NCBI GenBank assembly: GCA_002339265.1
Contig: DDKG01000216.1
Coordinates: 1-14,542 of the forward strand
Source: Massilia sp. UBA2604
GTDB lineage: Bacteria; Pseudomonadota; Gammaproteobacteria; Burkholderiales; Burkholderiaceae_D
Direction of reading: 5' to 3'
DNA: 14,542 nt
This document shows, piece by piece, positions 5,864 to 14,530 of the stretch. Positions within the stretch are counted from its first letter, which is position 1. Each line of letters starts with the position of its first letter. A model generated the notes under the pieces. That model worked only from the letters and a program-made list of their open reading frames with translations, ran no database searches and was not told the origin of the DNA. A program made the position numbers and the translations under genes.

Positions 5864-6895
5864 TCAGTCGCCGTGCGGCAGGTTCTTGACGCAGCCTTCG
5901 AGCTCGGCCTGGGTCAGGAACACGCTCGGGCTACCCTGGGCGAAGCTGCCCACTTCATACGGATCCCAGTGGAACTCGATGCCGGAGGGCAGGGGAATGA
6001 ATTTGGGCTCCTTGAATACGTCGAGCGTGCCCTGTTCGGCCCATGACAGTCCCTGTGCTGCAAGCTTGCTCACGAGCGCAGTAGAGACCTTGTCGCGGCA
6101 GGCGGTGCCGGCATCGACGAACGCGGTGAATCGGGTATGCACGGCCTTGCCGCCGCCCAGCGCATAGTGGCGCGTTGTTGAGCGGTAGTTGCCGTGGGCG
6201 GCGCCGAAGCCGAAGGTCCAGGCGCTGGCCTCAAACGACAGCTGGCCCTTCGAATGCCAGCGCACCAGCACCTTGTTCGTGCATTCGAGGTCGGCGTCGC
6301 AGCGGCCGGCCATCTCGCGGACCCAGGCGTCCAGCGCCTCGTCCCCGAACACTGGAAACACGGCGGAAAACACGAACGGCTTGTCCGAGCCCTCGGCCTG
6401 CGCTTGCGGCGATGGCCGGGTAAGGGCGATCGCGCGGTACGCCACGATGCGCTTCAACGAAAACGACTGGGCTTGCTGGTCTTCCGCCTGCTGCCAGCTG
6501 CCCTTGCCGCCGCGCCCGTCGACATCGAGATTGACCGAGAACCGCTCCGGTCCCTCGGCCCCGGAGTCGAGCAGCGGGACCAGCTGCATGGGAGCCAGAT
6601 TCGGCGCGCCCGGCGGCGCGTCCAGGGCGGCCAGGCGGCGGGCCTTGCCCGTGTAGTCGCGCGGGAACCACCAGGCGCTGTCCATGATGTTGGCGGTCTC
6701 GCCCGGCAGTCCTTCAGGCGCCGGATAGGCCAGCGCGACCTGGAACGGTGTGCCGTCCGGGAGGCGGCCTTCGTACAGGCCACCGGCCTCCCATTCGATG
6801 CGCTCGGGCGCCTGCAGCAGCTCGCCATGCTCCTGCGCCGCCGCGGTGCAGGCGAGCGCCAGCAACGCGGGGAGGAGGCAGGCGGCTGCGCGCAT
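5864..6895 (-). CDS. Secreted DUF3298-like (RsiV C-terminal type) protein, third gene of tam cluster
   Basis: A 343-residue exported protein. Residues 1-20 form a signal peptide (MRAAACLLPALLALACTAAA, likely cut before Gln21). Cys16 does not sit in a good lipobox, so a soluble periplasmic protein is more likely than a lipoprotein. The C-terminal third carries GIEFHWDPYEVGSFAQGS (about 305-322), the signature of the DUF3298 domain also found in the RsiV extracellular region. The upstream part, with FSAVFPVFGDEALDAWV and ASAWTFGFGAAHGNYRST, fits the DUF4163/DUF3298 arrangement. Mature cysteines at 199, 205, 266 and 335 could form two disulfides. It starts 11 bp after the tamB stop, so the two are probably co-transcribed and may be translationally coupled; a weak GGGGCGG precedes the ATG. 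The molecular role is unknown; RsiV relatives bind lysozyme, but no transmembrane anti-sigma part is present here. Confidence 0.85.
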   Translation of the reverse strand: MRAAACLLPALLALACTAAAQEHGELLQAPERIEWEAGGLYEGRLPDGTPFQVALAYPAPEGLPGETANIMDSAWWFPRDYTGKARRLAALDAPPGAPNLAPMQLVPLLDSGAEGPERFSVNLDVDGRGGKGSWQQAEDQQAQSFSLKRIVAYRAIALTRPSPQAQAEGSDKPFVFSAVFPVFGDEALDAWVREMAGRCDADLECTNKVLVRWHSKGQLSFEASAWTFGFGAAHGNYRSTTRHYALGGGKAVHTRFTAFVDAGTACRDKVSTALVSKLAAQGLSWAEQGTLDVFKEPKFIPLPSGIEFHWDPYEVGSFAQGSPSVFLTQAELEGCVKNLPHGD

Positions 6896-6906
6896 TCCGC
6901 CCCCGA

Positions 6907-9900
6907 TCAGTCGAAGGCCCAGGAATACAGCACGTCGAGCGCGCTATTGGTCCCGGTCTGGAACTGCAGCGCGATGCGCGGCGTCAGCTTGTAGCGCAGG
7001 CGCACCAGGCTCGAGGCGGTGCTGGTGCCCTGCTCGAAGCTCAGGTAGGCGCGCGACGAAATGCGCTTGCCGACCGTGACCACGGTGCTTTCCAGGCCCG
7101 ACGAATCGCCGCCGCCGGCGCCCTGCTTGAGCCCCAGTTCGTCGACGCCCAGCGAGTTCGCGATCTTGGACTGGATGCCGCCAGTGCCGCCGCTGCCGCC
7201 CAGCAGGGCGCCGGCGGCGGCCGTCAGCACGCCTTTCTGGTCGCCGCTGGCAGCTTCCATGCTGTGGCCCAGCACCAGCCAGGACAGCTTGTCGCTGTCC
7301 GACACGTTCGGCGTCGACACCAGGCGCGCCGTCGGCGACTGCGCAGTGCCACGCACCTGCACGCCGGCTTCGACGTTGGTCTCCGAAAGCTGTTCGCCTT
7401 CGGGGCGCTTGCGCACCGCGAGGATGTCGAGCGACGGATTGTCGTAAGGGCCGCTGAAGGTCAGCACTGCGCGCTCGATCGACAGGTTCTGGCCATAGGC
7501 GGCGTAGGTGCCATTCACGGCGCGGATGGTGCCATTGATGCGCGGCTGGCCGGCGCCCGTCATGCGCACCCGCGCATTGCCGGCCAGGTAGGCGTCGATG
7601 CCCATGGCGCGCACGTGGAAGTCGTCGCCCAGGTCGGCCGCGAGGTCGACCGTCAGCGGCACTTCCTTCTCTTGCGAGGGCGGCGTTTTCTTATCAAGGC
7701 CGCGGCCCAGCACGATCACGTCGTCCGAGATGGTCGGCGTGCCTTGCGGCGCGAATTCGATCAGCGCGCGGTCGGCGCGGAATTTACCTTCCAGCGCGAA
7801 GCGGCTGGCGTCGCGCACCAGCGAGGCCTGGCCGCTGAGGATCACGGTGCGGTCCGGGCGTGACAGGGCTTCGAGCTTGTCCATGTTCAGGCGCACGTCC
7901 ATCGTCGGCGCGCCGTCGGCGAAGCGCACGAAGCCGCTGGCGGCGGCGCTGCCCTGGCGGCCCTGGAAGGTCAGGCGTTCCACCCGCAGCTGGTCGCCGC
8001 CGAGCTGGGCGCGCAGCACGCCGTTCTGCAGGCGCACGCCCTGTTCGGCCCAGCGCACCGCGAGCTTGTCGCCATCGAGGTTGCCGTTCAGGCTAGGGCT
8101 GCCGATGGTGCCGCTGCCGGTCATGGCCAGGCGCAGCGCGCCGTCGAGTTCCAGCCCCGGCTGTCCCGCCAGCGAGGCGAGCCAGGCGATCGACGGGATG
8201 TCGGCATTGGCCGTCATGCGCAGCGGGCTGTCGCGTTCGACGCGGCCGCCCAGCATCTGGGCGTTGGCCTCGAGCTTGGCGACGCCGGTGCGGGCGCCGT
8301 CGAAGTCGAGGTTGACGCGCAGGCTGCTGCCGACCACTTCGGCGGACGCTTCCAGCTGGCGCAGGCCGAGCGGCACCGGCGTGTCACCGCCGACGATGGC
8401 GTCGCCGCTCTCGCGGAATACGCGCACGTTGCCGTCCAGCGAAGGGGCGGCGCCGTTGGCCTGTGGCGCGCGCATGTCGACCGACCAGGCAGCGCCCAGG
8501 GTCAGGTCGCCGCGCGCATTGTCGGCCAGGGCCGGCGAGAACTGCGCCAGGTACGTCAGCGGCACCTTGTCGGCGTGGCCGCGGCTGCTCCAGCGCGGGC
8601 CATCCTTGGTCAGCGTGTCGACCGTGATGCTGCCATTCGGCAGGGCGATCACGGCGCCATTGAAGGCGATGCGTTCCGGGCTGGCCAGGCCTTTCATGCC
8701 GGAGCCCGGTGCGCCGGCAATCGTGACCGGCACCGGATTTTGCAGGCGCATGGCGTAGCGGCCACGGTTCTGCAGCGCGGCCAGCGTGCCGCTCCAGGTA
8801 TCGCGATTGAAGCCGCCGCGGATTTCGGTATTCGCGTCGAAGGCATCTCCGAGCGCCGACAGCTTGACGGTGTGCGCGCCGCGGGTGCCCTCGGTTTGCA
8901 GGCGCACCGACGACACGCGGGTTTCGCCGCTGACGTAGTCGAGCACCTCCACGTTGCTGACCAGCGGATCGGCCGCGCCGCGGCCCGAACCCAGGTTGGC
9001 GCTGGCGCGCAGCGAGCGCACATTGTGCGTGCCCAGGGCCTTGAGGTTCTGGCCTTCGAGCGTGGCGCTGAGCGACGGCGTGTCCATGGTGCCGGACAGC
9101 GCGCCCGAGCTGCGCAGCACACCGCCGAACTCGGGGCCGAGCGCCGCCAGCTGCGGTGCATCGATCTTCCAGTTCAATGTATCGCGCGCCAGGCCGAAGG
9201 CGCCGTTGGCGGCGATGACGTTCGGGCCGATGCGCAGGTCGACGTCGGCATTCGATACGTGGCGGCGGTCGGCCGTGAGGCGCGCGTGGCCGCGCAGCGG
9301 CGAGTTGGCCAGGGTCGAATCGTCGGCCAATTTGAAGTCGAGCGCGCCGCGCCAGTCGGCGCCGGCGCGGCCGCTGCCGCTGAAACTCGAATTGATGTTG
9401 CCGGCCAGCGGAGAGCCGAAGGCGGCCGGATTGAAGCGTTGCGTGCTGCCGCTGGCTTTCACTTCCACCGCGCGGGCGGCATCAAGACCGCCAAGCCATG
9501 CTTCGCCGCTGGCCCTCAGCACGCCGCTGCCGTTCTTGCGCTGGGCTGCGACCCAGCCCAGGTCCTGGGCATTGATGTCGAAAGTGGTGCGCGGCGCTTC
9601 CATGGTGCCGCTGACGACGCCGTTGGCCGTGACCGCGCCATACAGGTCGCTGCGCACCGCCGCCAGCTGGCGGCCGTCGAGGCGCCAGTTGAGGCGGTCG
9701 CCGGCGCCGCCGAAGGCGCCTTTCAGGTCGACCTTGTTCTGGCCCAGCGCCAGGTTGGCGTCGATGCCGCTGATGCGCTTCGCGTCCGCGCTCAGCTTGC
9801 CGCTGCCGGACAGCGCCTGGTTCATCAGGCGGCTCTGGCGCACGGCGAAGTCGGCGTCGACCTTCCACTCGGGTGCGAGCGCGCCGGCGGCATTGATCGT

Positions 9901-11364
9901 GGCGTTGATGTCGGCCACCGGCAGGTCGCCGAAAGCCGACGGATCGAAGCGGTTGGCATTGGCCGTGGCCTTGAAGGCCTTGTCGCCATCGAGGTTCATG
10001 CTGCCGCTGGCGGTGACGCTGCCGCGGCCCGCGTTCAGGCGCGCCTCGTTCAGCGTCACGACGTTGTTTTCCAATGTCGCCAGGGCGGCCAGGCGCAGGC
10101 CGGCGTCCGCCAGGTTCGCTTCGAGCGTCTGGCGTGTCGCCTCGTTGGTGACGGCAATCGATCCCTTGATCGCGGTCGGCTTCATCGCCGAATGGACTTC
10201 GCGCAGGTTGAAGCGCTCGGTCTGCAGGGCGAAGCGCGCGCTGCCGATGCCTTCTTCGTCCTTCTCGCGCTGCAGGCCACCGGTGCCGGTGAACTTGCCG
10301 GCGGCGCCGAAGTCCAGCAGCACGTCGGAGATTCGCACCGCGTCCAGGCTGCCGCCCAGCTGGCCGCGCGCGGAGCGCAGCGGCAGGCGCTGCTGGTCGA
10401 TCGTGCCTTCCGGCCCGGTATTGGTGATGTCGACGCTGCCGCTGATATTGCGGTTGGCGTCCAGCTTGCCGGCGATGGCGAGGGTCAGGTCGGCGGTCGG
10501 CAGGGCGGGGTTGAAGAAGCCCGGATCGAGGTTGCGGCCATTGATGCGCAGCGCGCGCAGCGGAATCTCGGCGTACGGCGAGATGGTGAAATGGGCGTCG
10601 CCGATGGCGCGTCCGGCCTGGCCGGTGGCGTCGATCTGGGTCGCGTTCTGGATGTCGCCGCTCACCTTCAGTTGCAGCTGGGCCGCGCGCGCGCCGGCGC
10701 TGGCCTTCGATTGCGTGAAGCTGCCCGAAGCGTCGATCTTGAACGGGCGCTGGGCGCCGAGCGTGGCGTTGGCCGCCACCTGGCCCCAGGGCGTGCTGGC
10801 CGCGGCATCCTGCACCACCCAGCTGCGTTTATCTCCCTTGGCGCGCACGCGGATATTGTCGATGGCGGTTTCGGCGCCGGCGATGTTCACCATCGTCAGG
10901 CGGTTCAGGCGCGCGTCGTCGGCCTCGATCCGGAACGGCGGCGCGAGGCTGGCCGGCAGCACCGAGGGCTCGTCGGTTTCCTTCAGCGTCTGCATGCGCA
11001 CGCTGGCGGCCCACAGCTTGTCGACCAGGATGCCGCCCGACAGGATCTGCGATGGCGACCAGTCGACGTCGATCTCGACTGCCGTGATGATCTGCTCGTC
11101 GGTGCGCCACACGAGGCGCTCGATGTGCATGGCGCCGTAGATCGAGCCGGTGACGCCCGTGACGGTCAGTTTGCCGCCGGTGGCGTCGGCGACGCGCTGG
11201 ACGATCATTTGCAGCGTGGTCTCGCGGCCGAGATACCACAGCGAGCCGCCGACGATGACGCCGGTGGCGACGAGGCCGATCGCCACGCGGCGCGGCCAGC
11301 GGCGCGCCTTCGGCGCCGGCTCCTGGCCGGGCGTCGGCGCTGGATGGGTTTCAGGTGTATCCAT
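6907..11364 (-). CDS. tamB: Translocation and assembly module protein TamB
   Basis: Inner-membrane-anchored, very long beta-rich protein that spans the periplasm and works with TamA in outer-membrane protein and lipid homeostasis. It has 1485 residues from the ATG at 11364, longer than the E. coli protein (about 1260). The order is a Pro/Ala-rich cytoplasmic start, one membrane anchor (about residues 23-43, RRVAIGLVATGVIVGGSLWY), a long repetitive AsmA-like beta region, and the C-terminal TamB (DUF490) domain. That domain ends VTVGKRISSRAYLSFEQG, then RLRYKLTPRIALQFQTGTNS and LYSWAFD, a typical TamB end. The frame is open far upstream into tamA, but the true start overlaps the tamA stop as TGATG, and the membrane anchor follows it. 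No good Shine-Dalgarno is seen, so coupling to tamA translation is likely. A 171-residue internal repeat lies at 9043-9951. Confidence 0.96.
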   Translation of the reverse strand: MDTPETHPAPTPGQEPAPKARRWPRRVAIGLVATGVIVGGSLWYLGRETTLQMIVQRVADATGGKLTVTGVTGSIYGAMHIERLVWRTDEQIITAVEIDVDWSPSQILSGGILVDKLWAASVRMQTLKETDEPSVLPASLAPPFRIEADDARLNRLTMVNIAGAETAIDNIRVRAKGDKRSWVVQDAAASTPWGQVAANATLGAQRPFKIDASGSFTQSKASAGARAAQLQLKVSGDIQNATQIDATGQAGRAIGDAHFTISPYAEIPLRALRINGRNLDPGFFNPALPTADLTLAIAGKLDANRNISGSVDITNTGPEGTIDQQRLPLRSARGQLGGSLDAVRISDVLLDFGAAGKFTGTGGLQREKDEEGIGSARFALQTERFNLREVHSAMKPTAIKGSIAVTNEATRQTLEANLADAGLRLAALATLENNVVTLNEARLNAGRGSVTASGSMNLDGDKAFKATANANRFDPSAFGDLPVADINATINAAGALAPEWKVDADFAVRQSRLMNQALSGSGKLSADAKRISGIDANLALGQNKVDLKGAFGGAGDRLNWRLDGRQLAAVRSDLYGAVTANGVVSGTMEAPRTTFDINAQDLGWVAAQRKNGSGVLRASGEAWLGGLDAARAVEVKASGSTQRFNPAAFGSPLAGNINSSFSGSGRAGADWRGALDFKLADDSTLANSPLRGHARLTADRRHVSNADVDLRIGPNVIAANGAFGLARDTLNWKIDAPQLAALGPEFGGVLRSSGALSGTMDTPSLSATLEGQNLKALGTHNVRSLRASANLGSGRGAADPLVSNVEVLDYVSGETRVSSVRLQTEGTRGAHTVKLSALGDAFDANTEIRGGFNRDTWSGTLAALQNRGRYAMRLQNPVPVTIAGAPGSGMKGLASPERIAFNGAVIALPNGSITVDTLTKDGPRWSSRGHADKVPLTYLAQFSPALADNARGDLTLGAAWSVDMRAPQANGAAPSLDGNVRVFRESGDAIVGGDTPVPLGLRQLEASAEVVGSSLRVNLDFDGARTGVAKLEANAQMLGGRVERDSPLRMTANADIPSIAWLASLAGQPGLELDGALRLAMTGSGTIGSPSLNGNLDGDKLAVRWAEQGVRLQNGVLRAQLGGDQLRVERLTFQGRQGSAAASGFVRFADGAPTMDVRLNMDKLEALSRPDRTVILSGQASLVRDASRFALEGKFRADRALIEFAPQGTPTISDDVIVLGRGLDKKTPPSQEKEVPLTVDLAADLGDDFHVRAMGIDAYLAGNARVRMTGAGQPRINGTIRAVNGTYAAYGQNLSIERAVLTFSGPYDNPSLDILAVRKRPEGEQLSETNVEAGVQVRGTAQSPTARLVSTPNVSDSDKLSWLVLGHSMEAASGDQKGVLTAAAGALLGGSGGTGGIQSKIANSLGVDELGLKQGAGGGDSSGLESTVVTVGKRISSRAYLSFEQGTSTASSLVRLRYKLTPRIALQFQTGTNSALDVLYSWAFD
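9043..9951 (-). repeat. Internal 171-residue repeat within TamB
   Basis: TamB residues 472-602 (nt 9951-9559) and 643-774 (nt 9438-9043) are diverged copies with a 171-residue period. Matching landmarks are RFDPSAFG/RFNPAAFG, GKLSADAKRISG/ARLTADRRHVSN, RLNWRLDGRQLAAV/TLNWKIDAPQLAAL and GVVSGTMEAP/GALSGTMDTP. Similarity is at protein level, so the duplication is old or under relaxed selection. It may account for part of the extra length. Confidence 0.75.
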
Positions 11365-13238
11365 CAGAACGTGAATCCGAGTGAGAAGTGCAGGCGCGCC
11401 TTGCGCACCGCGTGACCATAGGCCAGGTCGACATTGATCGGGCCGACCGGGCTGCGCCAGCGCGCGCCGACGCCGTAGCCCGACTTGGGATTGAGGTCGC
11501 CGAACTTGTCGGCGGCGTTGCCGACGTCGTAGAACACGGCCACGCCCCAGGGCGGCTTGAACCAGTACTGGTATTCGGCGCTGGCGGTGGCGAGATAGCG
11601 CCCGCCAACGGTGGCGCCGTTTTCCTGTACGCCCAGCTCCTGGTAGCCGTAGCCGCGCACCGACTGGTCGCCGCCGGCGCGGAACAGGAAGGTGCTCGGT
11701 ACGCCGATTTTTTCTTTCGAGGCCACGGCGCCGGTCTCGCCGCGCAGGATCAGGCTGCCGGCGGCGCCCACCGGCTTGTAGTACAGGCCGCGCAGGTACA
11801 GGCGCAGGAACTTCTCGTCGGTCATGATCGGCAGCACGGCGCCGCCGAACTGGGCGTTCCACACATAGCCGTTGGTCGGCTGGATCAGGCTATCCAGCTT
11901 GCGTCGGGTGATGCTGTAGGTGAGCGGCAGGCTCTTGGCGCGGGTGGCTTCCAGGCCCTCCACTTCGCGTTTTTCGGTCAGCACCTCGAAGGTCAGGCTG
12001 CGCTCGAGCAGCGGCGAACCCCAGCTGCGGCGCGCGGCCACGCTGGCCAGGGTGGTGATCTCGCCGCGCAGGTCTTCGCGCTCGACGCCGGCGCTGACGC
12101 TGTCGTTATAGCCCTTGGCCGTGGTCGGCCAGAAGAATTCGCCCTTCGCGGTCTGGCGCTTCTGTTCGTAGATCAGGTCGCTCTTGAAGCGTTTCCCGAA
12201 CACGTTCAGGTCGTCGTAGCCCAGCGAGGCGCGGGCGCCGGTGTCGGTCGAGAAGCCGACGCCGGCCTCGACGTTCTTTTGCTTGTTCTCCGTGACGCGC
12301 ACCACCACCGGCAGCGTCGTGGGACCGGTCGGCGGCTGCGGCGTGGCCGGATTGGCGTCATCGTCGTCGTCCTTGATGTCGGCGATCTCGGCATTGAGCA
12401 CGGCGCGCATGTCGGTGCTGACTTCGACGCTGCTGAAGTAGCCGGTGTCCTGTACCCGCGACTGCAGCGCCTGCATGGCGGCTTCGCTGTATTCGTCGCC
12501 CGGGTTGATCTTGTTGAGGTTGGTGATGACTTCGCGCGGATAGCGCTTCAAGCCGCGGATGCGCAGCTCGCCGAACCGCATCTCGGGGCCGGAGTCGATC
12601 ACCACGCGCAGCAGGGCGCGGCGCGTGTCCGGATCGACCGTGGCGCTGGTCTCGACCAGGCGCGCGCGCGGAAAGCGGGTCTGGGCGACTTCGCGCAGCA
12701 GGCCGCGCTTGGCGCCTTCCCAGTCGGACTGGCGGAACTGGCTGCCCACCGGCAGGGTCCAGCGGTTGCGCAGGGCATTGGCGTCGAACGGCGCGCCGCC
12801 CTGCTCGAACGGAGCGAAGCCCTGCAGCACCAGGTCGACGTCGCCCACCAGCACCGGCTGGCCCGGATCGACGATCACGCGCGCCACCGGCCTCTCGCCG
12901 CTGGTATCCAGGCCGGCCGAGACCTTGGGCGAGTAATAGCCCTCGGTGGCGATCAGGGTGCGCGCCTGCTCGGGCGCTTCCTTGACCAGGCGCTGCAATT
13001 GTTCGAGGTCGACCCGCGCATTGCCGCGCCAGCGCATCAGGTCGAGGTTATCTTCGAGCAGTTCTTCGAGCGCGCGGGGGGCATCGATGCGGACCGTGTA
13101 GTCGACCGCCTGTGCGTTTTCCGGTGCAGATTGTGCATGGACGGCGGTGGCGAACAGCAAGGCGCCCAGGCCCGCCAGCGCATGGCGCACGGGCCGGGAG
13201 AGGGGATGCAGGCGGGGAATCGATCGAGATGACAACAT
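11364..13238 (-). CDS. tamA: Translocation and assembly module protein TamA (Omp85 family)
   Basis: Outer-membrane beta-barrel of the Omp85 superfamily and partner of TamB. It has 624 residues from ATG 13238, chosen because AGGAG lies just upstream and a signal peptide begins there; upstream in-frame starts lack both. The signal peptide spans residues 1-35, cut at VHA before Gln36. Three POTRA domains follow (about 44-140, 145-216 and 220-316), with FGELRIRGLKRYPREVI opening the third. The barrel (about 322-624) contains FRAGGDQSVRGYGYQELG (520-536), the conserved lid-loop VRGY motif of Omp85 proteins, and ends LHFSLGFTF with a terminal aromatic residue suited to recognition by the Bam machinery. 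An acidic, Pro-rich insert (about residues 286-308) lies inside POTRA3. The stop overlaps the tamB start by one base. Divergent from queC. Confidence 0.96.
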   Translation of the reverse strand: MLSSRSIPRLHPLSRPVRHALAGLGALLFATAVHAQSAPENAQAVDYTVRIDAPRALEELLEDNLDLMRWRGNARVDLEQLQRLVKEAPEQARTLIATEGYYSPKVSAGLDTSGERPVARVIVDPGQPVLVGDVDLVLQGFAPFEQGGAPFDANALRNRWTLPVGSQFRQSDWEGAKRGLLREVAQTRFPRARLVETSATVDPDTRRALLRVVIDSGPEMRFGELRIRGLKRYPREVITNLNKINPGDEYSEAAMQALQSRVQDTGYFSSVEVSTDMRAVLNAEIADIKDDDDDANPATPQPPTGPTTLPVVVRVTENKQKNVEAGVGFSTDTGARASLGYDDLNVFGKRFKSDLIYEQKRQTAKGEFFWPTTAKGYNDSVSAGVEREDLRGEITTLASVAARRSWGSPLLERSLTFEVLTEKREVEGLEATRAKSLPLTYSITRRKLDSLIQPTNGYVWNAQFGGAVLPIMTDEKFLRLYLRGLYYKPVGAAGSLILRGETGAVASKEKIGVPSTFLFRAGGDQSVRGYGYQELGVQENGATVGGRYLATASAEYQYWFKPPWGVAVFYDVGNAADKFGDLNPKSGYGVGARWRSPVGPINVDLAYGHAVRKARLHFSLGFTF

Positions 13239-13263
13239 GGCGCTCCTGAAAATACTCGTTCGC

Positions 13264-13293
13264 ATCTTAACTGATTGGCAAAGTCGATGTCGG
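13264..13293 (-). promoter_or_regulatory. Candidate tamA promoter
   Basis: On the minus strand, CCGACA (complement of 13288-13293) and TAAGAT (complement of 13264-13269) are separated by 18 bp, about 25 bp before the tamA start. The match to sigma-70 boxes is moderate, and this is the only reasonable pair seen in the gap. Confidence 0.35.
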
Positions 13294-13328
13294 CACGAAA
13301 TGTTGTGCGTGCGCCTCGGGTCCGCCTG

Positions 13329-13357
13329 CACACGGCGCCGGCAATCTGTGACAGAAT
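13329..13357 (+). promoter_or_regulatory. Candidate queC promoter with extended -10
   Basis: TGACAGAAT (13349-13357) resembles an extended -10 element (TGn followed by CAGAAT). The -35 position (13329-13334) is poor. Transcription would start near 13364, giving a leader of about 30 nt with no preQ1-riboswitch-like sequence that I can recognise. Confidence 0.35.
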
Positions 13358-13394
13358 GCCCCGCTTATCGAATACAGATCTTGCCTTTCACACC

Positions 13395-14111
13395 ATGACC
13401 ACACCATCTTCCGACACCGCGCTCGTCCTGTTCAGCGGCGGCCAAGACTCCACCACCTGCCTGGCCTGGGCGCTGCAGCGCTATGCGCGGGTCGAGACGA
13501 TCGGTTTCGATTATGGCCAGCGCCACGCGATCGAACTGGAGGTGCGCCCAACCCTGCTGTCGAAACTGCGCGCGCTCAATCCCGGCTGGGACGCGCGCCT
13601 GGGCGAGGACCACATGATCGACCTGTCGCTGATCTCGAAGATCTCTGACACGGCTTTGACCAGCAATGTTGCTATCGCGATGCAAGAGAATGGCTTGCCA
13701 AATACCTTCGTGCCGGGCCGCAACTTGATGTTCATGACGGTGGCGGCCACGGTGGCCTACCGGCGCGGCCTGAACGTGCTGGTGGGCGGCATGTGCGAGA
13801 CCGATTTCTCGGGCTACCCGGACTGCCGCGACGACACCATGAAGGCGCTGCAGGTGGCGCTCAACCTGGGCATGGCGACGCGCCTGAAGGTCGAGACCCC
13901 GCTGATGTGGATCGACAAGGCGCAGACCTGGGAACTGGCGCAGCAGGAGGGCGGCGACACGCTGGTGGACCTGATCCGCTTCGACACCCACACCTGCTAC
14001 CTGGGCGAGCGCGGCGACGCGCATCCCTGGGGCCATGGCTGCGGCACTTGCCCGGCCTGCGCCTTGCGCGCGCGCGGTTACGAGCAATACGTGGCGGGCA
14101 AGCAGGCATAA
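13395..14111 (+). CDS. queC: 7-cyano-7-deazaguanine synthase QueC
   Basis: Converts 7-carboxy-7-deazaguanine, ammonia and ATP to preQ0 in the cytoplasm, a step in making queuosine tRNA modification. It has 238 residues, normal for the family. The PP-loop ATP site is FSGGQDSTT (13-21). Further family marks are FDYGQRH (38-44), FVPGRN (105-110) and the [12 protein letters not shown] segment (134-145). The zinc site is complete: Cys201, Cys216, Cys219 and Cys222 in the [12 protein letters not shown] region. The ATG at 13395 was chosen because [16 protein letters not shown] is the usual spacing to the PP-loop; an upstream in-frame ATG near 13354 would add a non-family extension, and neither start has a strong Shine-Dalgarno. 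queD, queE and queF are not in the window. Divergent from tamA and convergent with the membrane protein gene at 14159. Confidence 0.97.
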   Translation: MTTPSSDTALVLFSGGQDSTTCLAWALQRYARVETIGFDYGQRHAIELEVRPTLLSKLRALNPGWDARLGEDHMIDLSLISKISDTALTSNVAIAMQENGLPNTFVPGRNLMFMTVAATVAYRRGLNVLVGGMCETDFSGYPDCRDDTMKALQVALNLGMATRLKVETPLMWIDKAQTWELAQQEGGDTLVDLIRFDTHTCYLGERGDAHPWGHGCGTCPACALRARGYEQYVAGKQA

Positions 14112-14135
14112 AAAAGGCCGGGGCAAGCCCCGGCC
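14110..14135 (-). terminator. Intrinsic terminator for the 14159-14530 membrane protein gene
   Basis: A perfect 8-bp stem, GGCCGGGG (14116-14123) and CCCCGGCC (14128-14135), encloses a CAAG loop. Read on the minus strand, it is followed by six T residues (complement of 14110-14115), a textbook intrinsic terminator. The T-tract complement is part of the queC stop codon region. On the plus strand the hairpin has no T-tract, so any effect on queC transcription would be weaker. Confidence 0.85.
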
Positions 14136-14158
14136 AACAGAGGAAATCGAGACGGTGA

Positions 14159-14530
14159 TCAGGCGCTGGCGGGCTTCTCCAGGCTGACCTTGCGCGGGCG
14201 GCTCACCAGGTACCACACCAGCAGCACCGGAATCGCGAGCGGCAGCAGCAGCGGCGAGATGGCCAGGGCCAGTACGATGGCGCCGATGCCCAGCGAGCCC
14301 AGCAGCATCACGCCGACGCCGGCGAAGATCACTGCCAGCAGCACGCCCACCATCATGGTGATGAAGATCGCCAGCAGCGTGCCGCCGCCCGCGAACAGGG
14401 TGGCCAGCATCCAGCCCAGCGGGCCGTCGATCTCGTCGCCGTCGAAGTTCACCGTCATGTCGTTGCCCCAGCTGTTGAACAGCAGCGCGGCGAACAGGAA
14501 CAGGATGATGTAGGGGGCGTATTTTTTCAT
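14159..14530 (-). CDS. Small hypothetical multi-pass membrane protein
   Basis: A 123-residue, strongly hydrophobic protein starting MKKYAPYIILFLFAALLF. There is one N-terminal membrane helix (about 5-20), then a short acidic segment rich in Asp (NDMTVNFDGDEIDG, 23-36), then about three further helices (38-58, 60-78, 80-109). A basic, cytoplasm-type tail, SRPRKVSLEKPASA, ends the protein. The start is ATG 14530 with GAGGA at an ideal distance inside the window edge, so the gene is complete. It ends 48 bp from queC, convergent, and has its own terminator at 14110-14135. I do not recognise a characterised family. The acidic segment between helices one and two is the only distinctive feature and may lie in the periplasm. 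Confidence 0.85.
   Translation of the reverse strand: MKKYAPYIILFLFAALLFNSWGNDMTVNFDGDEIDGPLGWMLATLFAGGGTLLAIFITMMVGVLLAVIFAGVGVMLLGSLGIGAIVLALAISPLLLPLAIPVLLVWYLVSRPRKVSLEKPASA

Noticed and set aside
6748..7863. Plus-strand frame opposite the DUF3298-like gene and tamB end
   Set aside because: Shadow frame with shadow-type composition, contradicted by two recognised minus-strand proteins.
8575..11415. 946-codon open frame on the + strand opposite tamB
   Set aside because: Antisense shadow of a GC-rich, confidently identified gene. The protein is low-complexity in Ala, Gly, Arg and Gln and has no recognisable domain.
11365..11862. Upstream extension of the tamB reading frame inside tamA
   Set aside because: It would overlap the TamA barrel coding region in another frame, and the extension is Arg-rich. 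The membrane anchor and the TGATG junction mark the real start at 11364.
11388..13232. 614-codon open frame on the + strand opposite tamA
   Set aside because: Antisense shadow of tamA caused by strong third-position GC; no domain or start signal.
13358..13394. PreQ1 riboswitch upstream of queC
   Set aside because: The short leader lacks the conserved preQ1-I loop and A-rich tail sequence and is too short for preQ1-II; no aptamer could be drawn.
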